A stretch of DNA of 64,000 bases from Oligoflexia bacterium. Lineage in GTDB: Bacteria; Bdellovibrionota; Bacteriovoracia; Bacteriovoracales; Bacteriovoracaceae. The notes beneath the pieces were generated by a model. It was not told the DNA's origin, ran no database searches, and was given only the letters and a program-made list of their open reading frames with translations. The stretch lies in assembly GCA_015231955.1 (NCBI GenBank), contig JADGAN010000003.1, forward strand, positions 205,311 to 269,310. The letters are read 5' to 3'. A program made the translations under genes and the position numbers. This document shows, in pieces, positions 44,984 through 55,989 of the stretch; positions within the stretch are counted from its first letter, which is position 1, and every line of letters starts with the position of its first letter.

Positions 44984-47900
44984 AAGCAAAGTTGTTTTAA
45001 ATGAGGAGCAGCTGCGGGCAATTCATCACAATGGAGGAGTGCTTTTAGAGGCGGGGGCCGGTTCCGGTAAAACTTTTGTAATTATCGAACATGTCATTGA
45101 AATTATCCGTAAATTCTTGGAGAGTGAAGAGGAGCATTTCATCAAGGATAAAAGACGTGCTCTCGATTTGCTACGAGAAAAGTTATCTTCTATGGTGGTG
45201 ATGACTTTTACTAAAAAAGCAGTGGGGGAAATTATTGTTCGTTTGAGAAAACGCGTGCTCAGTGAGATAAAAAAATACCAAAGCAATAATCAAAAGAACA
45301 ATCAAAAGAGTGAGCAGTGGAAAGCCGTTAAAGATTATTTAAATTCACTAACCATCTGTACCATTCACAGCTTTTGCTACAAATTAATCAAGCAAGGAAT
45401 TTTTTTGAATGTCTCTCCCGCGGAAGAGGTGATCTTAGTGGCAGAGGGGAAAAATAAAATTGAAAAGATGGTGGATGATTGGTTTTGCCGGCAGCTAGAG
45501 ATCACTACTGTTGATTTTCCTCACTATAAGATGTTGGAAGTGTTGTCCTTAAATCGACGTCCGCTGATTTCAGCATTGTATGATATCTTTAACGATCCCA
45601 ATATGCGTTGGCAATGGCATGAGTATACACTGGCAAAGAAAGAGAACACTCAAGATCAGCTCCTTGCTTTTTGGGATGAGTTTAAGCAACACCAACCCTT
45701 TAACATACTTTTTAAGAATAGCTCTACAATTATGTCTATGCTTGCTACAGCAAATGCACAAACTCGGAAAAATCAATGGTTTTTATTGCTGCAAGAATTT
45801 TTTAAATTGTTAAAGGGTGATGACTTTATCAAGATCTGGCAACTTATCACTAATCTAAAACGTATGCCGCCGCTTGCAAGGAAAAGTGAGATTATAAATG
45901 AGGAGCTTGTTGGTTATTGGGAACGGATGAAAGAGCTGAAAAGCTTTTTCCATGAGGCAAGCAACAAACGCTCCTTTGAATATTTTTTCAAAGATAGAAA
46001 AGGCGATTTTTTGGCATGGGAAAACTTGATTAAAGAGATCATTGGTTATATTGAAAAACGTTATTTTGATTATAAGGGTATGACTTTCTCTGATCTGGAA
46101 TATTTTGTTTTAAGGGAGATTAAAAAGCCCGGGGTGCTTGAAAAAATTTCCAAACAGTATATCTATTTTATTGTGGATGAGTTTCAAGATATCTCTTATG
46201 CGCAATACGATCTTCTCCGTAGTTTTATCAATGACGACTATAAACGGCTTTTTGCTGTGGGAGATATTAAGCAATCGATTTATGGTTTTCGTGGTGGAGA
46301 GTTGCAGGTGTTTTTTAATTGCCAAAACGCCATTCAACAAAAACTCTTTTTAAAGAATAATTATCGCTCTCATCCCTCGATCGTGCATTTTAATAATCGC
46401 TTTTTTAGCTACCTCTTTGCCAAAGGAATGAATTTTAGTGGTGAAGAGGATTCCCCTATTCCTATCACCGAGCAAATGTGCGATCTCTTGTCTTCGCAGT
46501 CGTCTGTTTGCTGTATTGAGAGTGAAGTGGTGATTCCAGAGGAAGAGCTAAGGATTTCATCAGCGATCATTAATGATCTAGAGGCCAAGGCCATTGCAGA
46601 GTACATTAGGAGTCTCAAAGCAGAAGAAAAGAGCGAAGGGCAAGTGGCCGTGCTTTATAAAAACCTGCTGCCTTCAAAATATTTGATTAAATACTTAACT
46701 TTAGAAAAAATCAGTTTTACTGCACAAGTGAAAATTCCCTTTGCCGAAGATCCTGTAATCGGCATCTTCCATACGCTTTTAGATTACTACTTAGATGAAA
46801 GAAAAGCAGAGCAAGGTGTTGTTGATCATCAAAACTCGGCACAATTTTTATTGCAATATTATCTTGGTTTTTGGAAAGTTGACCTTACTGTTAGTGATGC
46901 TATGGTAGAAAGCTTCTTTGCAGAGGTGAAGATTTTTGGCATCTATTATGCTTTTGAAAAATTTTTGTTTACTATAAATCTTGCCAACTCTAATTGTAAT
47001 TATAATATCGGCTTCATTGAAACTCTTTGTAAAATCTCCAATGGGGATTTATCGCTCATTCGTGAAAACATTCAAAAATATGCTGGAGACAAATACTCTA
47101 TCTTTTATCAACAGGGGATTAATCCTCAAGTTATTATTATGTCTTCACATATGGCCAAAGGACTAGAATTCCCTCACGTTATCTTGGGTGGCATCTACAC
47201 CAATGGTAGATCTAAATCTGACATTGGGCATCTGGGTAAACTTCCTGGTAGTTTTCGCTGGACCGCTAAAAGCGGAGAGGTGATCTCGCTGAAATCGCCA
47301 AGCTATATCTTGGAATCGATTATTCAGAAGAATAAAAATTTTTCCGAAGCGAAACGTCTTTTTTATGTAGCGTGCACGCGTGCGAAATCCTCCTTGTCTT
47401 TTGTGAAGCTTTGGGGGCGATTGCCTTTTCGAGCTGTTAAGAATAGTTGGTTTATTGGAATTGATAAATTTTTAGCATCAATCCCTTCGATCTCAGCGGA
47501 CTTGACTCTTTCAAAAGTGAAGCTAACGATTCCAATTGAAAATTTCCCACAACAGAAGAGCTTTGAAGCAAAAATTTTTGGAAGTGCAGAGTTCTTAGGG
47601 ATTATGGCGGGTATAACTTTAGAGCAACAGCAACAGCAAAAACAAAAGCAAAATACCCCCATCCTTGGAACCACTTCAGAACTTTCGGTCACTAAATTTT
47701 CAAGAATCGCTGATTGCCCACGACGCTTTTATATCGAAAGCATCTGTAAAATCGAAGAGGAGGATGTTGAACTACTTCAAAGCATCTATAGAGAAGGAGG
47801 TGCCCAATTAGCAACAGCATGGCACGACAATAGTTTCAAATCGTCGGCCAAGCGAGGAGAAGAGTTGCACGCCTTGATCTCGAAATTGATTAAGCATCCG

Positions 47901-48395
47901 CAAATTCCAATCACCGATGATACACTCGAAGCGAAGGAGCTTGATATTATCCGTTGGATTTATCCACAATTAAGCGCTATGCGTTCCTCTCACTATGCCA
48001 TTTCAGAAGAGCTTATTAAATTTTCTCTTTTTGGATATATGCTGACAGGAATTCCCGATGTGGTTTTTAAACCTAAAACTGATGCCGTAAACTTTGAGGT
48101 ATGGGATTTTAAAAGTGGTTTACGCCAGCAAGATAATGAACATGGATATTGGCTACAGCTTATGTGTTATGCCTACTCTTGTTACCAACTATACTCTGTT
48201 CCGAAAGATCAAAATACTATTTTGAATTTGATCTATTTGGATGAAAAACAGGTCATCACCAAGAGCATGCAAGAGAGCGAACTTGCTGCCAACATTTTTC
48301 TTGAGTGGCAGAAACTTTCGGGCCTTCATAAGCGAATTTCTTCTCATTGTCCGCATTGTCCTTTGCGCACCCCTTGTGAGCTTGGCATAGATTGA
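44973..48395 (+). CDS. AddA-like UvrD/REP helicase with C-terminal nuclease domain
   Basis: Superfamily 1A helicase-nuclease. Walker A is GAGSGKT (28-34), motif II DEFQD (402-406), motif [16 protein letters not shown], motif [13 protein letters not shown] and motif [15 protein letters not shown]. From ~900 a PD-(D/E)XK domain has GIPDVVF and WDFKSG (Asp1045, Lys1047), with terminal cysteines [10 protein letters not shown] that may hold an Fe-S cluster with an upstream Cys. A Gln/Lys run ([13 protein letters not shown] 47620-47655) marks the linker between the domains. GTG start with GGGAG upstream. Together with the AddB-like protein it should act in recombination repair. Confidence 0.88.
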   Translation: MQSKSKVVLNEEQLRAIHHNGGVLLEAGAGSGKTFVIIEHVIEIIRKFLESEEEHFIKDKRRALDLLREKLSSMVVMTFTKKAVGEIIVRLRKRVLSEIKKYQSNNQKNNQKSEQWKAVKDYLNSLTICTIHSFCYKLIKQGIFLNVSPAEEVILVAEGKNKIEKMVDDWFCRQLEITTVDFPHYKMLEVLSLNRRPLISALYDIFNDPNMRWQWHEYTLAKKENTQDQLLAFWDEFKQHQPFNILFKNSSTIMSMLATANAQTRKNQWFLLLQEFFKLLKGDDFIKIWQLITNLKRMPPLARKSEIINEELVGYWERMKELKSFFHEASNKRSFEYFFKDRKGDFLAWENLIKEIIGYIEKRYFDYKGMTFSDLEYFVLREIKKPGVLEKISKQYIYFIVDEFQDISYAQYDLLRSFINDDYKRLFAVGDIKQSIYGFRGGELQVFFNCQNAIQQKLFLKNNYRSHPSIVHFNNRFFSYLFAKGMNFSGEEDSPIPITEQMCDLLSSQSSVCCIESEVVIPEEELRISSAIINDLEAKAIAEYIRSLKAEEKSEGQVAVLYKNLLPSKYLIKYLTLEKISFTAQVKIPFAEDPVIGIFHTLLDYYLDERKAEQGVVDHQNSAQFLLQYYLGFWKVDLTVSDAMVESFFAEVKIFGIYYAFEKFLFTINLANSNCNYNIGFIETLCKISNGDLSLIRENIQKYAGDKYSIFYQQGINPQVIIMSSHMAKGLEFPHVILGGIYTNGRSKSDIGHLGKLPGSFRWTAKSGEVISLKSPSYILESIIQKNKNFSEAKRLFYVACTRAKSSLSFVKLWGRLPFRAVKNSWFIGIDKFLASIPSISADLTLSKVKLTIPIENFPQQKSFEAKIFGSAEFLGIMAGITLEQQQQQKQKQNTPILGTTSELSVTKFSRIADCPRRFYIESICKIEEEDVELLQSIYREGGAQLATAWHDNSFKSSAKRGEELHALISKLIKHPQIPITDDTLEAKELDIIRWIYPQLSAMRSSHYAISEELIKFSLFGYMLTGIPDVVFKPKTDAVNFEVWDFKSGLRQQDNEHGYWLQLMCYAYSCYQLYSVPKDQNTILNLIYLDEKQVITKSMQESELAANIFLEWQKLSGLHKRISSHCPHCPLRTPCELGID

Positions 48396-48493
48396 AGAAA
48401 AGAAGAAAAGTGCCAAATTACCAAATTATTGGAATAGCAATTGCAGGAAATTATTTGTGCTTTTTACAACTCACTCTTAAAGGAGGTTTTGTT

Positions 48494-48952
48494 ATGGTGT
48501 GGCAAGAGTTTAAAGATTTTATTACTCGAGGGAATGTGCTTGACCTTGCGGTCGGGATTATTATCGGGGCCGCTTTTGGGAGAATTGTCACCTCACTAGT
48601 TAATGATATTCTCATGCCGCCTATTGGGCTGATTCTTGGGAAGGTTGATTTTTCAAATCTCTATTGGAATTTATCTGGTGGCAACTATGAGAGTCTTAAA
48701 AAGGCACAGGAGGCCGGTGCTGTGACCATCAATTACGGTCTTTTTATCAATACAGTGATCGATTTTCTCATCGTTGCCGCCGCTATTTTTTTTGTAGTTC
48801 GCTGGATAAATCAATTGAGAGCGCGTACTCAGTTACAGGTTACACCAAAGCAGGATGCCCCTGCTATACAAAAGGAGTGTCCTCGCTGCTTTAATGCCAT
48901 CTCTATTAAGGCCACTCGTTGTCCTTATTGCACATCAGATTGTATAGGATAA
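48494..48952 (+). CDS. mscL: Large-conductance mechanosensitive channel
   Basis: Pressure-release channel of the inner membrane. [34 protein letters not shown] is the first transmembrane helix and signature (shown in part: [12 protein letters not shown]), with a second helix at [12 protein letters not shown]. The C-terminus has CPRCF and CPYCTSD pairs, a small zinc-ribbon-like end that is common in this family. The ATG at 48494 has AAAGGAGG just upstream; a longer frame starting at 48392 is not supported. Confidence 0.96.
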   Translation: MVWQEFKDFITRGNVLDLAVGIIIGAAFGRIVTSLVNDILMPPIGLILGKVDFSNLYWNLSGGNYESLKKAQEAGAVTINYGLFINTVIDFLIVAAAIFFVVRWINQLRARTQLQVTPKQDAPAIQKECPRCFNAISIKATRCPYCTSDCIG

Positions 48953-48958
48953 GAAAAC

Positions 48959-49414
48959 TCACATGATCGCTCCACACTGGTTATCTAGATCTCGAAGGTA
49001 CATGATTTTTGCATTTCTAAAACCTTCCTGTTTGCACTTTGAACCATCGGGCAGTGGTGCATTCTCTGCAAGGCCTCTACATAAAGGAGCAAGTTTGGGA
49101 TGGGGATACTGGCAGGAGTGCCACTGTTCAATGATTGTCCAACACCAGATCACCGATTCATTAAAATTCAAAAAGTGAGAAGCACCACTAATGGTGTCTA
49201 GAAATTGTTTGAACCCCTGACAATACTCTTTTCGTTGTTCACTAGAACGGCAGGAAAAGGAGATACTCCCTTGAGGGCCGCAACTATAGTTAGCACTGTA
49301 ATCGGCCAAGGGAACGTTGCTGATAGCAAAAGCAGTAATCGGGAGTAGTGATGTAAAACTCAGCATAAGTAGCATTTTTAGGAATGAACTCTTAATCGTG
49401 GATAGAAATTTCAT
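48959..49414 (-). CDS. Small secreted Cys-rich protein of unknown function
   Basis: The ATG at 49414 follows AAGGAGG and gives a signal peptide (MKFLSTIKSSFLKMLLMLSF...ITAFA). The mature part (~120 residues) has eight cysteines, including C-x-C-like spacing around SFSCRSSEQRKEYC and CWTIIEQWHSC, implying disulfides. It is convergent with mscL. No family recognised; the lysozyme-like length and Cys content are not enough for a call. Confidence 0.65.
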   Translation of the reverse strand: MKFLSTIKSSFLKMLLMLSFTSLLPITAFAISNVPLADYSANYSCGPQGSISFSCRSSEQRKEYCQGFKQFLDTISGASHFLNFNESVIWCWTIIEQWHSCQYPHPKLAPLCRGLAENAPLPDGSKCKQEGFRNAKIMYLRDLDNQCGAIM

Positions 49415-49669
49415 GGGATGCCTCCTTGCTTGTGAAAGTGAGAAGATGTTTTCTATACCTTGGACGCCCTCGAATTGCACCATATTTGATGAAAGCTTCA
49501 AGAATTTTTCCGTTACGGTAGTATAAGGTAGTATGATAATCAACTACTTTTAGCAAGATGGTGTTTTGATTGGGATGATGCAAATAAAAAAAGATAAAAA
49601 AAATTATTTTTGATAGAATATCATTGAATGTTCGTAATCTTTCTATAAATCACACGCGAGGGAACGCTT

Positions 49670-50407
49670 ATGTGTAATTCTTTAGCAAAAATAGCTACTA
49701 TTTTTCTGTTGGTATTAGTTGCCATTGTTTCTATTGCTTTCTTAGATGCCCCAAAGAGTGTGGCCAGCGAGCAATCGTATTATGAGTTTAAGTGGCTTGA
49801 TCCCGATAAAGCGGTGTATGTGTTACAAAATAGAAAATATCGCAAAAAGGGACACTTTCACCTTAATGCTGGTGGAGGTATGTCGGTTGCCGATGCTTAC
49901 CTTACAGCTAGTAACTTGCAGGCACGGGCCGGGTTTTTCTTTTTAGAGGATATTGGAGCAGAAGCAATCTATGGAAGGAACTTCGCTTCAGAAAATGATA
50001 ACGCTGCCTCTGTAAAATCGGCAGGAGCAATTCCTTTTTATCGAAAGATTGAAAGTTATATGGGTGGTTTATTATTATGGTCACCCTTTTACTCAAAAAT
50101 GAACACTTTTAATAAAATTATGTACTACGATATTTTATTGGGACTGGGAGCGGCGACCATAAGCGAAGAGAATAATCGTAACCATTTGGTCGATGGCCAT
50201 ACTCTTCGTCCTCTGACCACGGAAAGTCATACGGCCATCATGTGGAATGTTGGTAGCCAATTTTATTTATCAGAAGCGTTTCGAGTAAGGTTGGATTTAT
50301 TGGGACAACACTATAAAGCACAAAGTGCGCTGAAAGCAAGTCCAACGAGTAGTGAGTCGTGGTACAGTCACTATGATCTAACACTCTCACTTGGGTACTC
50401 ATTATAA
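49670..50407 (+). CDS. Outer-membrane beta-barrel protein (myxobacterial/Bdellovibrio type)
   Basis: Signal peptide (KIATIFLLVLVAIVSIAFL) and a mature region of alternating strands ending in aromatic LSLGYSL, the usual C-terminal signal for barrel insertion. FHLNAGGGMSVADAYLTA and the glycine-rich strands resemble the outer-membrane beta-barrel domain proteins that occur with TPR proteins in Myxococcus and Bdellovibrio. GAGGGA precedes the ATG. Its stop overlaps an ATG of the next frame. It probably forms the outer-membrane part of the envelope complex encoded by this operon. Confidence 0.75.
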   Translation: MCNSLAKIATIFLLVLVAIVSIAFLDAPKSVASEQSYYEFKWLDPDKAVYVLQNRKYRKKGHFHLNAGGGMSVADAYLTASNLQARAGFFFLEDIGAEAIYGRNFASENDNAASVKSAGAIPFYRKIESYMGGLLLWSPFYSKMNTFNKIMYYDILLGLGAATISEENNRNHLVDGHTLRPLTTESHTAIMWNVGSQFYLSEAFRVRLDLLGQHYKAQSALKASPTSSESWYSHYDLTLSLGYSL

Positions 50408-50427
50408 TGAGCAGGAGGAGGGGCGAG

Positions 50428-51915
50428 ATGAAAAAAAATTTAATGTTTACTGCTTTTATTTTTATGGCCACCCTTGCGCTGGCCAATGCAAAGTCGACAA
50501 TTGTCTCTATTGAACAGAGTGAGAAGTTGTTTACGGAAGCTGATCGAGCACCAGCATCTGCTGTTGGAGCGGGGTCAGGATCAGGAGGAGGGCATGCACG
50601 ATTTGCAAAGATCATCAATAGTTTGATTGAAGAGAATGTTTTTTATGGTGCCGCTGCCTTTATCGCAGATATCCCCCCCTCTGTGCGCACCCAAGAGATG
50701 GAAGTAAATTTAAACCTGCTCTATTATAAGGTGGGAGCGCGCTACTTGGAGCGAGTGCTGGGTGATCGCTTAGCAGAGGCCAAGTGGTCGGTTGCTAAGT
50801 ACATCTATGCACGTAAACTCTATCTTGAAAATAAAGGCGAATCGGCTCTCAATATCCTTGGAAGTATCTCTGCCGACTACTCCATCTTTGCATCGGCACA
50901 ATTGATTGAGGCCTCGGTTTTAGGACAAATGGGAAGAAATGAAGAGTCTATTGAAAAATATCTTCGCTGTTATAAGAGTGCAGATAGCTATCTAGGATCG
51001 CTTAGTGGGAAAGAGCAATTTGATGATGAAAGAAAAACGTTAGAGATTGTACGCGATGAATGCATCTTGGGAATTGCACGCACCTACTATGCGGCCGGGG
51101 ATTATTATAATGCTCACTTGACCTATTTGGATATTCAGAAAGATTCCTACCTTTGGCCGCAAGTTCCTGTCGAAGAGGCGTGGAACAGTTACGCCTTAAA
51201 AGATTACAATCGTACATTGGGAAAACTAGCAACCTATAAGGCACCATTCTTCTCCATGGTCTTTAATCCCGAAATTGAAGTTTTGCGAACCCTTACTTAT
51301 ATGGAGATGTGCCTTTGGGGAGATGCTAAAGAGACCGTGGATCATTTTTACTCCTACTACAGCGATGATATGTTAAAGCTCTTAAAAGAGGTCAGGTCGC
51401 ATGCAGGGGATGAAAAATATTTTTTGCAGTTAATGAAGTCCAATGAAAACGCTGCCCATGAGCTTGGAGGTAACCTACAAGAGGAGTTGCTCTCCATGAT
51501 TGCACAGTCGCATGCCTATAAAGATATGCATAAATCGGTGATCGAGGCGCGTGAGGAAATTGAACGCATCAAGGAGCTGAAAGGCAAAGACTCGATCAAA
51601 GCGGCCATCAGCAAAAATATCGATGCTTTTATTGTCAGACAACTTGGCACCATGGGTGGTTTAATCGAGGATTTAATGATGAGAAAATTGGTGGAACTTG
51701 AGGCCGCTTTTAAAAGTTTAAGTTATATTAAGCTAGAAATTTTAGGCAAAGAGAAGGGGCAACTTTACACCGCTGCCAATCAGGGAGAGCGGGCGCGTGG
51801 AGATATTGCCTTTTTGCAAAGAAATGACAAACAGTATTTCTGGACTTTTAATGGAGAATTTTGGGCCGATGAACTGGGTGATTACGTCTTTGCATTGGGG
51901 TCTGAATGTCGCTAA
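50428..51915 (+). CDS. Periplasmic TPR-containing protein
   Basis: The ATG at 50428 has AGGAGGAGGGG upstream and gives a good signal peptide (MKKNLMFTAFIFMATLALANA); a frame starting 21 bases earlier lacks this. The mature protein is mainly helical, with TPR-like pairs (AKYIYARKLYLENKGESAL, GIARTYYAAGDYYNAHLTYL). A Gly/Ser low-complexity patch (GAGSGSGGGH) lies near its start. Similar proteins stand beside outer-membrane barrels and AglT/PglI-like TPR proteins in gliding-motility loci, but identity cannot be proved here. Confidence 0.7.
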   Translation: MKKNLMFTAFIFMATLALANAKSTIVSIEQSEKLFTEADRAPASAVGAGSGSGGGHARFAKIINSLIEENVFYGAAAFIADIPPSVRTQEMEVNLNLLYYKVGARYLERVLGDRLAEAKWSVAKYIYARKLYLENKGESALNILGSISADYSIFASAQLIEASVLGQMGRNEESIEKYLRCYKSADSYLGSLSGKEQFDDERKTLEIVRDECILGIARTYYAAGDYYNAHLTYLDIQKDSYLWPQVPVEEAWNSYALKDYNRTLGKLATYKAPFFSMVFNPEIEVLRTLTYMEMCLWGDAKETVDHFYSYYSDDMLKLLKEVRSHAGDEKYFLQLMKSNENAAHELGGNLQEELLSMIAQSHAYKDMHKSVIEAREEIERIKELKGKDSIKAAISKNIDAFIVRQLGTMGGLIEDLMMRKLVELEAAFKSLSYIKLEILGKEKGQLYTAANQGERARGDIAFLQRNDKQYFWTFNGEFWADELGDYVFALGSECR

Positions 51916-51934
51916 AAATTTTTCGCTAGGAAAG

Positions 51935-54900
51935 ATGATGAAAAAAATAGTTATCATTGCAATTTTTCTTTTTTTACTATTACCTCCTACTTCAATTACA
52001 ACGTGGGCAAAGGAGGGTACTAACCTTGATAACCTTGATGTCGGAGCTGCTGATGCCTCGCTATCGGAGCGCAGGAAGCAGATTTTAAAGATTAATGATG
52101 AAGAGTTAAAAGAGACCAATCGCCTCTCTAAACAACTTCGCCATAACGATCCCAATCTGCTCCTAAGAATTGCCGAACTCTTCTTGGAAAAGGCACGCTT
52201 GATGCAAGAGGAAGAAAATGAGCAATACTTAAAGATCAATCCGAGTGCCAGAGTTAAAGTTGATAAGAAAAAGCTGCATGAAAACTCCATGCACTTCTTT
52301 AAAGAGGCGCAAAAAACTGGAGAGTATATTTTAAAGAAACACCCTAACTTTGATAAGCGAGGAGAGGTCTACTATATACTTGCCTTCAATGCCAAAGAGT
52401 TTGGGGATATGCCATCCTCCAAGAAATTTTTTCAACTTGCGGCCAAGCATGCGCCTCCCAATTCGGGAGTCAGTAATCGTGCTAATTTGGCCTTGGCAGA
52501 GATGCTGATTAGCGAAGAAAAGTATCAGGATGCCCTTCAGATTTATCAAAGAGAGCTACGGGATGAGAAAGATAAGTGGTGGACCAAAGATGCTTACAAT
52601 TACGCTTGGGCCTGCTATCGAGTCAACCGTCACGATCAATCGATTGAGCTCTTTAGAAAAATTTATGACCTTAGTAAAAAAGGGCAACACGTCGATATGT
52701 CTTCGGCCACACTCAATGTCTTAGCACTGGTATACGCTGATGCGGGAAGAATTGAAGAGGGTTTTCGCTTTTATGAGAGTCAAAATCATGGGATGTTTAA
52801 ATACCTATTGCGGATGTCGCGCCAACTGCAAGAGAAGGGAGAGCATACCAAGGCCGAACGCATTCTCGAGGCGGGTATTAAGATAGCGAAGACGCCTCAA
52901 GATGAAAAAAGTTTCTTGATTCCCTATCTGGATATCAGCGGAAAGTATGACAACTTTGAAAAGCATTTAATGACAGCACTGAAGCTCAAAAAGATGCAAG
53001 AGGCCCAAGGGGACTCCTTTTTTGATAGTGACGAAAAACAAAAAATTGTAAGTTCCATTCAAAAAATGAGTTCAGTCTTGCAAAAACAACTGGTGGATAG
53101 AACTTATGAAGAGGTTGGAGATATTAAAGAGCAAAAGGGTAAAATGGTTTCTGTCTATTTGGATCTACTCGCCTATTTTCAAAATAAAGATTCGGAAGAG
53201 ATCTCTTTGGTAAAGGGAGAGAACTACTACCTATTGGGTAAGTATTGGGCCGCACTAGAAGCTTATGTACAATGCTCGGGGCCAGCGCTTAAAAAAGGCC
53301 CTGATAATAAATTTTTAAAGTTATGTTCCGATGGGATTCTTTCGGTCTTAGATAATAAAAAATTTGATATCAATGCGTTTGTTGATGGTGATACGTTAAA
53401 TAATGATCCCGCCAAACGCAGCTTGCTGCTGACAGCGTATCAACGATACCTGCTCTATTTAAAGCACAAAAGTAATCCTGCTCTGGAGCTTAAAATTTAT
53501 CAAAGACTTTTTTCACTTTATTATAAGGAAGGGAAGATTAAAGAGTGTGAAGAGATTTTAAATCGCGTGCGCTCAGCACATCCCAAAGAGATTAAGATCC
53601 AAGAGTCGATGGCCGGATTGATTTTAGATTTCTTTAAGAAGAACAAAGATCAACAAAATCTAGAGCGATTCGCACGTAGGATTGAGAGTGGGGAGGTATT
53701 GGTAGCAGCAGAGTATCGAAAGAAAGTTTCGGAATATTTACTGGCGATGAAATTTAAGAGCGTAGAAGAGAGTAGTATTAAAGGGGACAAAAATTCCGCA
53801 ATCAACGGCTACATTGATATCTTTGAAGATAAGCAAAGTTCTAGCATGGCCAAGAGGAATGCGGCCTATAATATCACACTACTCTATTATGAAATTGGCA
53901 ATATGGATAAGACGTATTGGTGGGGAGAGAAGGCCATTAGCATGATGGAATCCAGTGAGATTGTGCAATTTGAGCCCACCTGGATTTTAATTACCACCGA
54001 GATGTTTCATTTAGGTTTTCAACTCTACTCTGCTAATCTTGCCGAAAAACTATTGGATAAGCTTTGCATTGGCGGTTCCACCAAAACAAAAATATTCTAT
54101 AAAAATGGTATTGTAATGTTGCTTGCTGAAAATAAATTGGAAGAGGCGATTAAACTTTTTCAACTGGGGCGTACTCAGCAAAAGTGTAAAATCCCAGAGG
54201 AGAGTATTCGTGAAATGGCAATAGAGATTAACAAATCCTATCTGTTGACAAGCAGTAGTGGTGCTCGCTACGAATCGTTTGAACGCTTCTTACGCATTAT
54301 CGATAATGGTCAATATTTACCCACGCTGCTAAAATCTTATGGGGTTTTAAGAAATGCTTATATCAGAGCAGGCCGCCATGAGTTGGCAAACGATATCGCA
54401 AACAATAAAATTTTAAAGTACTATCAAAATGCTAAGAAGAGTAAAGTAAATCTCGATTTAGATGATCTTGAAGAGGTGGCAGATATTAGGTGTGACGATT
54501 TAGCAAAATTTGCAGCAGAACTGCGAAAGCTTGAATTACGTTTTCCTGAGGCCGACTACAACCGACTGTTGCAACAAAAATTGCAAATGATCAGCGAGCT
54601 AACCAAGCGAGCAATGGTCGTCTTTGAGGTCGGATCTGGCATTGGTAGTGTGCGTGCGTACATTGAAATCATTCGTGCTTATGATGAACTTGCAACTGAG
54701 ATTGAAACCTTTAATCCTGGAGATAGGGCACCAGAGTATGTGAAAAATTTCAAGGAGGCGATGATTTCTCTTGCCGCCCCATTACGGCAAAAGGCGAGTG
54801 AGTATCGCCAAGAGGCAACCAGTATCATTAAGAAAAATTCCATTCTCTCCATCAATAATGGCTATTTTTTACTTCCCGATCAATTCAAGAGGAGTGTGAT

Positions 54901-54967
54901 CCCGCAATATTTTGGATTTGATACCATCGATGCGGTTATCCTGATGGATAGAAAAGGAGGCGAGTAA
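51935..54967 (+). CDS. Large periplasmic TPR protein (AglT/PglI-like)
   Basis: The start at 51935 (or 51938) follows AGGAAAG and yields a signal peptide (MMKKIVIIAIFLFLLL...). The ~1010-residue protein is built of TPR-like helices throughout, clearest at ALAEMLISEEKYQDALQIYQ and NYAWACYRVNRHDQSIELF. An early segment (LSKQLRHNDPNLLLRIAELFLEKARL) resembles the N-terminal part of AglT/PglI-type motility TPR proteins. It is probably a scaffold between the barrel and the lipoprotein. The family link is an inference; the TPR architecture is clear. Confidence 0.75.
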   Translation: MMKKIVIIAIFLFLLLPPTSITTWAKEGTNLDNLDVGAADASLSERRKQILKINDEELKETNRLSKQLRHNDPNLLLRIAELFLEKARLMQEEENEQYLKINPSARVKVDKKKLHENSMHFFKEAQKTGEYILKKHPNFDKRGEVYYILAFNAKEFGDMPSSKKFFQLAAKHAPPNSGVSNRANLALAEMLISEEKYQDALQIYQRELRDEKDKWWTKDAYNYAWACYRVNRHDQSIELFRKIYDLSKKGQHVDMSSATLNVLALVYADAGRIEEGFRFYESQNHGMFKYLLRMSRQLQEKGEHTKAERILEAGIKIAKTPQDEKSFLIPYLDISGKYDNFEKHLMTALKLKKMQEAQGDSFFDSDEKQKIVSSIQKMSSVLQKQLVDRTYEEVGDIKEQKGKMVSVYLDLLAYFQNKDSEEISLVKGENYYLLGKYWAALEAYVQCSGPALKKGPDNKFLKLCSDGILSVLDNKKFDINAFVDGDTLNNDPAKRSLLLTAYQRYLLYLKHKSNPALELKIYQRLFSLYYKEGKIKECEEILNRVRSAHPKEIKIQESMAGLILDFFKKNKDQQNLERFARRIESGEVLVAAEYRKKVSEYLLAMKFKSVEESSIKGDKNSAINGYIDIFEDKQSSSMAKRNAAYNITLLYYEIGNMDKTYWWGEKAISMMESSEIVQFEPTWILITTEMFHLGFQLYSANLAEKLLDKLCIGGSTKTKIFYKNGIVMLLAENKLEEAIKLFQLGRTQQKCKIPEESIREMAIEINKSYLLTSSSGARYESFERFLRIIDNGQYLPTLLKSYGVLRNAYIRAGRHELANDIANNKILKYYQNAKKSKVNLDLDDLEEVADIRCDDLAKFAAELRKLELRFPEADYNRLLQQKLQMISELTKRAMVVFEVGSGIGSVRAYIEIIRAYDELATEIETFNPGDRAPEYVKNFKEAMISLAAPLRQKASEYRQEATSIIKKNSILSINNGYFLLPDQFKRSVIPQYFGFDTIDAVILMDRKGGE

Positions 54968-54969
54968 TT

Positions 54970-55971
54970 ATGAAAAAAATTCTACTTATGTCCGTCATAT
55001 TGGGCATTACCATCAGTTGCTCCTCCGTCGACCAAGGCAACAATAGAGGCCTAGGGAGACAAATCGACTCTTCTGACTTGAGCGGTAGTGGTCGTGATAG
55101 TGATCGTGATAGTGATAAGGTCGTAAAAAAGAGAGTAAAAGAGATTGCCTACGATTCCCTTAAGGATTACTACAGCGACTGGAAAATGTATGGCATCGAT
55201 GACAATGTTATTACTAAAAATAATAACGGTATCCTGTTGAAAGAGACACTGTGGCCACTGGATAAAGATGATTTACAAAAGATTACTGAAAATAAAGAGG
55301 GTGATCCTCTACTCGTCTTATCTTCGCACTGCTACCTTCGAGATTTTGCAACCGCTTCCCAGATGCTTTTAAAATATAATCGGCAATACAGGAAAAATCC
55401 TGCATTTTGGAACATTATGGGCAATTGCTACTACCTCGGAGGGCATCTTTTAAAGGCAAAACTTTACTACAACAAAGCGCTGGAGTTGGATGAGAACTAT
55501 CCAAGCGCCATTAGTAATTTAGGGGTGCTCTACATGCGCGAAGGACGCGACCAAAAAGCACTCACTGCTTGGTTAAAAGTTTATAAGACTACCAGCTTCT
55601 CCCTGACTCCCCTTGCAAACCTTGCACGCATTTACTTAAAGTATGCTTATATAGATAAAGCAGAAAAGTTACTGGAGAGTTTAATCGAGCGTGCACCAGA
55701 GGATGTGGCGCTTAAGAACGATTTGGCCACCGCTTACCTTATGGGCGGTAATATTGATAAGGCCTATCGACTCTACAAAAGTATCCCCTTAAGCAAACTT
55801 AAACAGCGAAACATTGGTGTAAATTACCTTCTCACTTTAAAACTTGCAGGAAAACAAAATGAGGCGCTTGCACTCTTGGAGAATATGGCCCCCTTTGATG
55901 AGGGCAATAGCAGTGCCGATAAACGATTTCGAGACTACTACTATAAGGTCGAAAAATTTGTTAAACAATAA
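54970..55971 (+). CDS. TPR lipoprotein
   Basis: Lipobox LGITISC gives a lipidated Cys at residue 17. A short SDRDSDRDSD repeat follows (DNA ~55090-55115), then at least four TPR units (NIMGNCYYLGGHLLKAKLYY, ISNLGVLYMREGRDQKALTA, LARIYLKYAYIDKAEKLLE, LATAYLMGGNIDKAYRLYK). It starts 2 bp after the preceding gene. It probably sits in the outer membrane or the outer leaflet of the inner membrane and recruits the larger TPR proteins. Confidence 0.8.
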   Translation: MKKILLMSVILGITISCSSVDQGNNRGLGRQIDSSDLSGSGRDSDRDSDKVVKKRVKEIAYDSLKDYYSDWKMYGIDDNVITKNNNGILLKETLWPLDKDDLQKITENKEGDPLLVLSSHCYLRDFATASQMLLKYNRQYRKNPAFWNIMGNCYYLGGHLLKAKLYYNKALELDENYPSAISNLGVLYMREGRDQKALTAWLKVYKTTSFSLTPLANLARIYLKYAYIDKAEKLLESLIERAPEDVALKNDLATAYLMGGNIDKAYRLYKSIPLSKLKQRNIGVNYLLTLKLAGKQNEALALLENMAPFDEGNSSADKRFRDYYYKVEKFVKQ

Positions 55972-55989
55972 GCGCAAGGAAGTATAAAA

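Noticed and set aside
48392..48493. Longer MscL N-terminus
   Set aside because: The strong ribosome site and the conserved start are at 48494; the extra segment has no counterpart in the family.
50407..50427. Earlier start for the TPR protein at 50407
   Set aside because: The ATG at 50428 has the ribosome site and gives a proper signal peptide.
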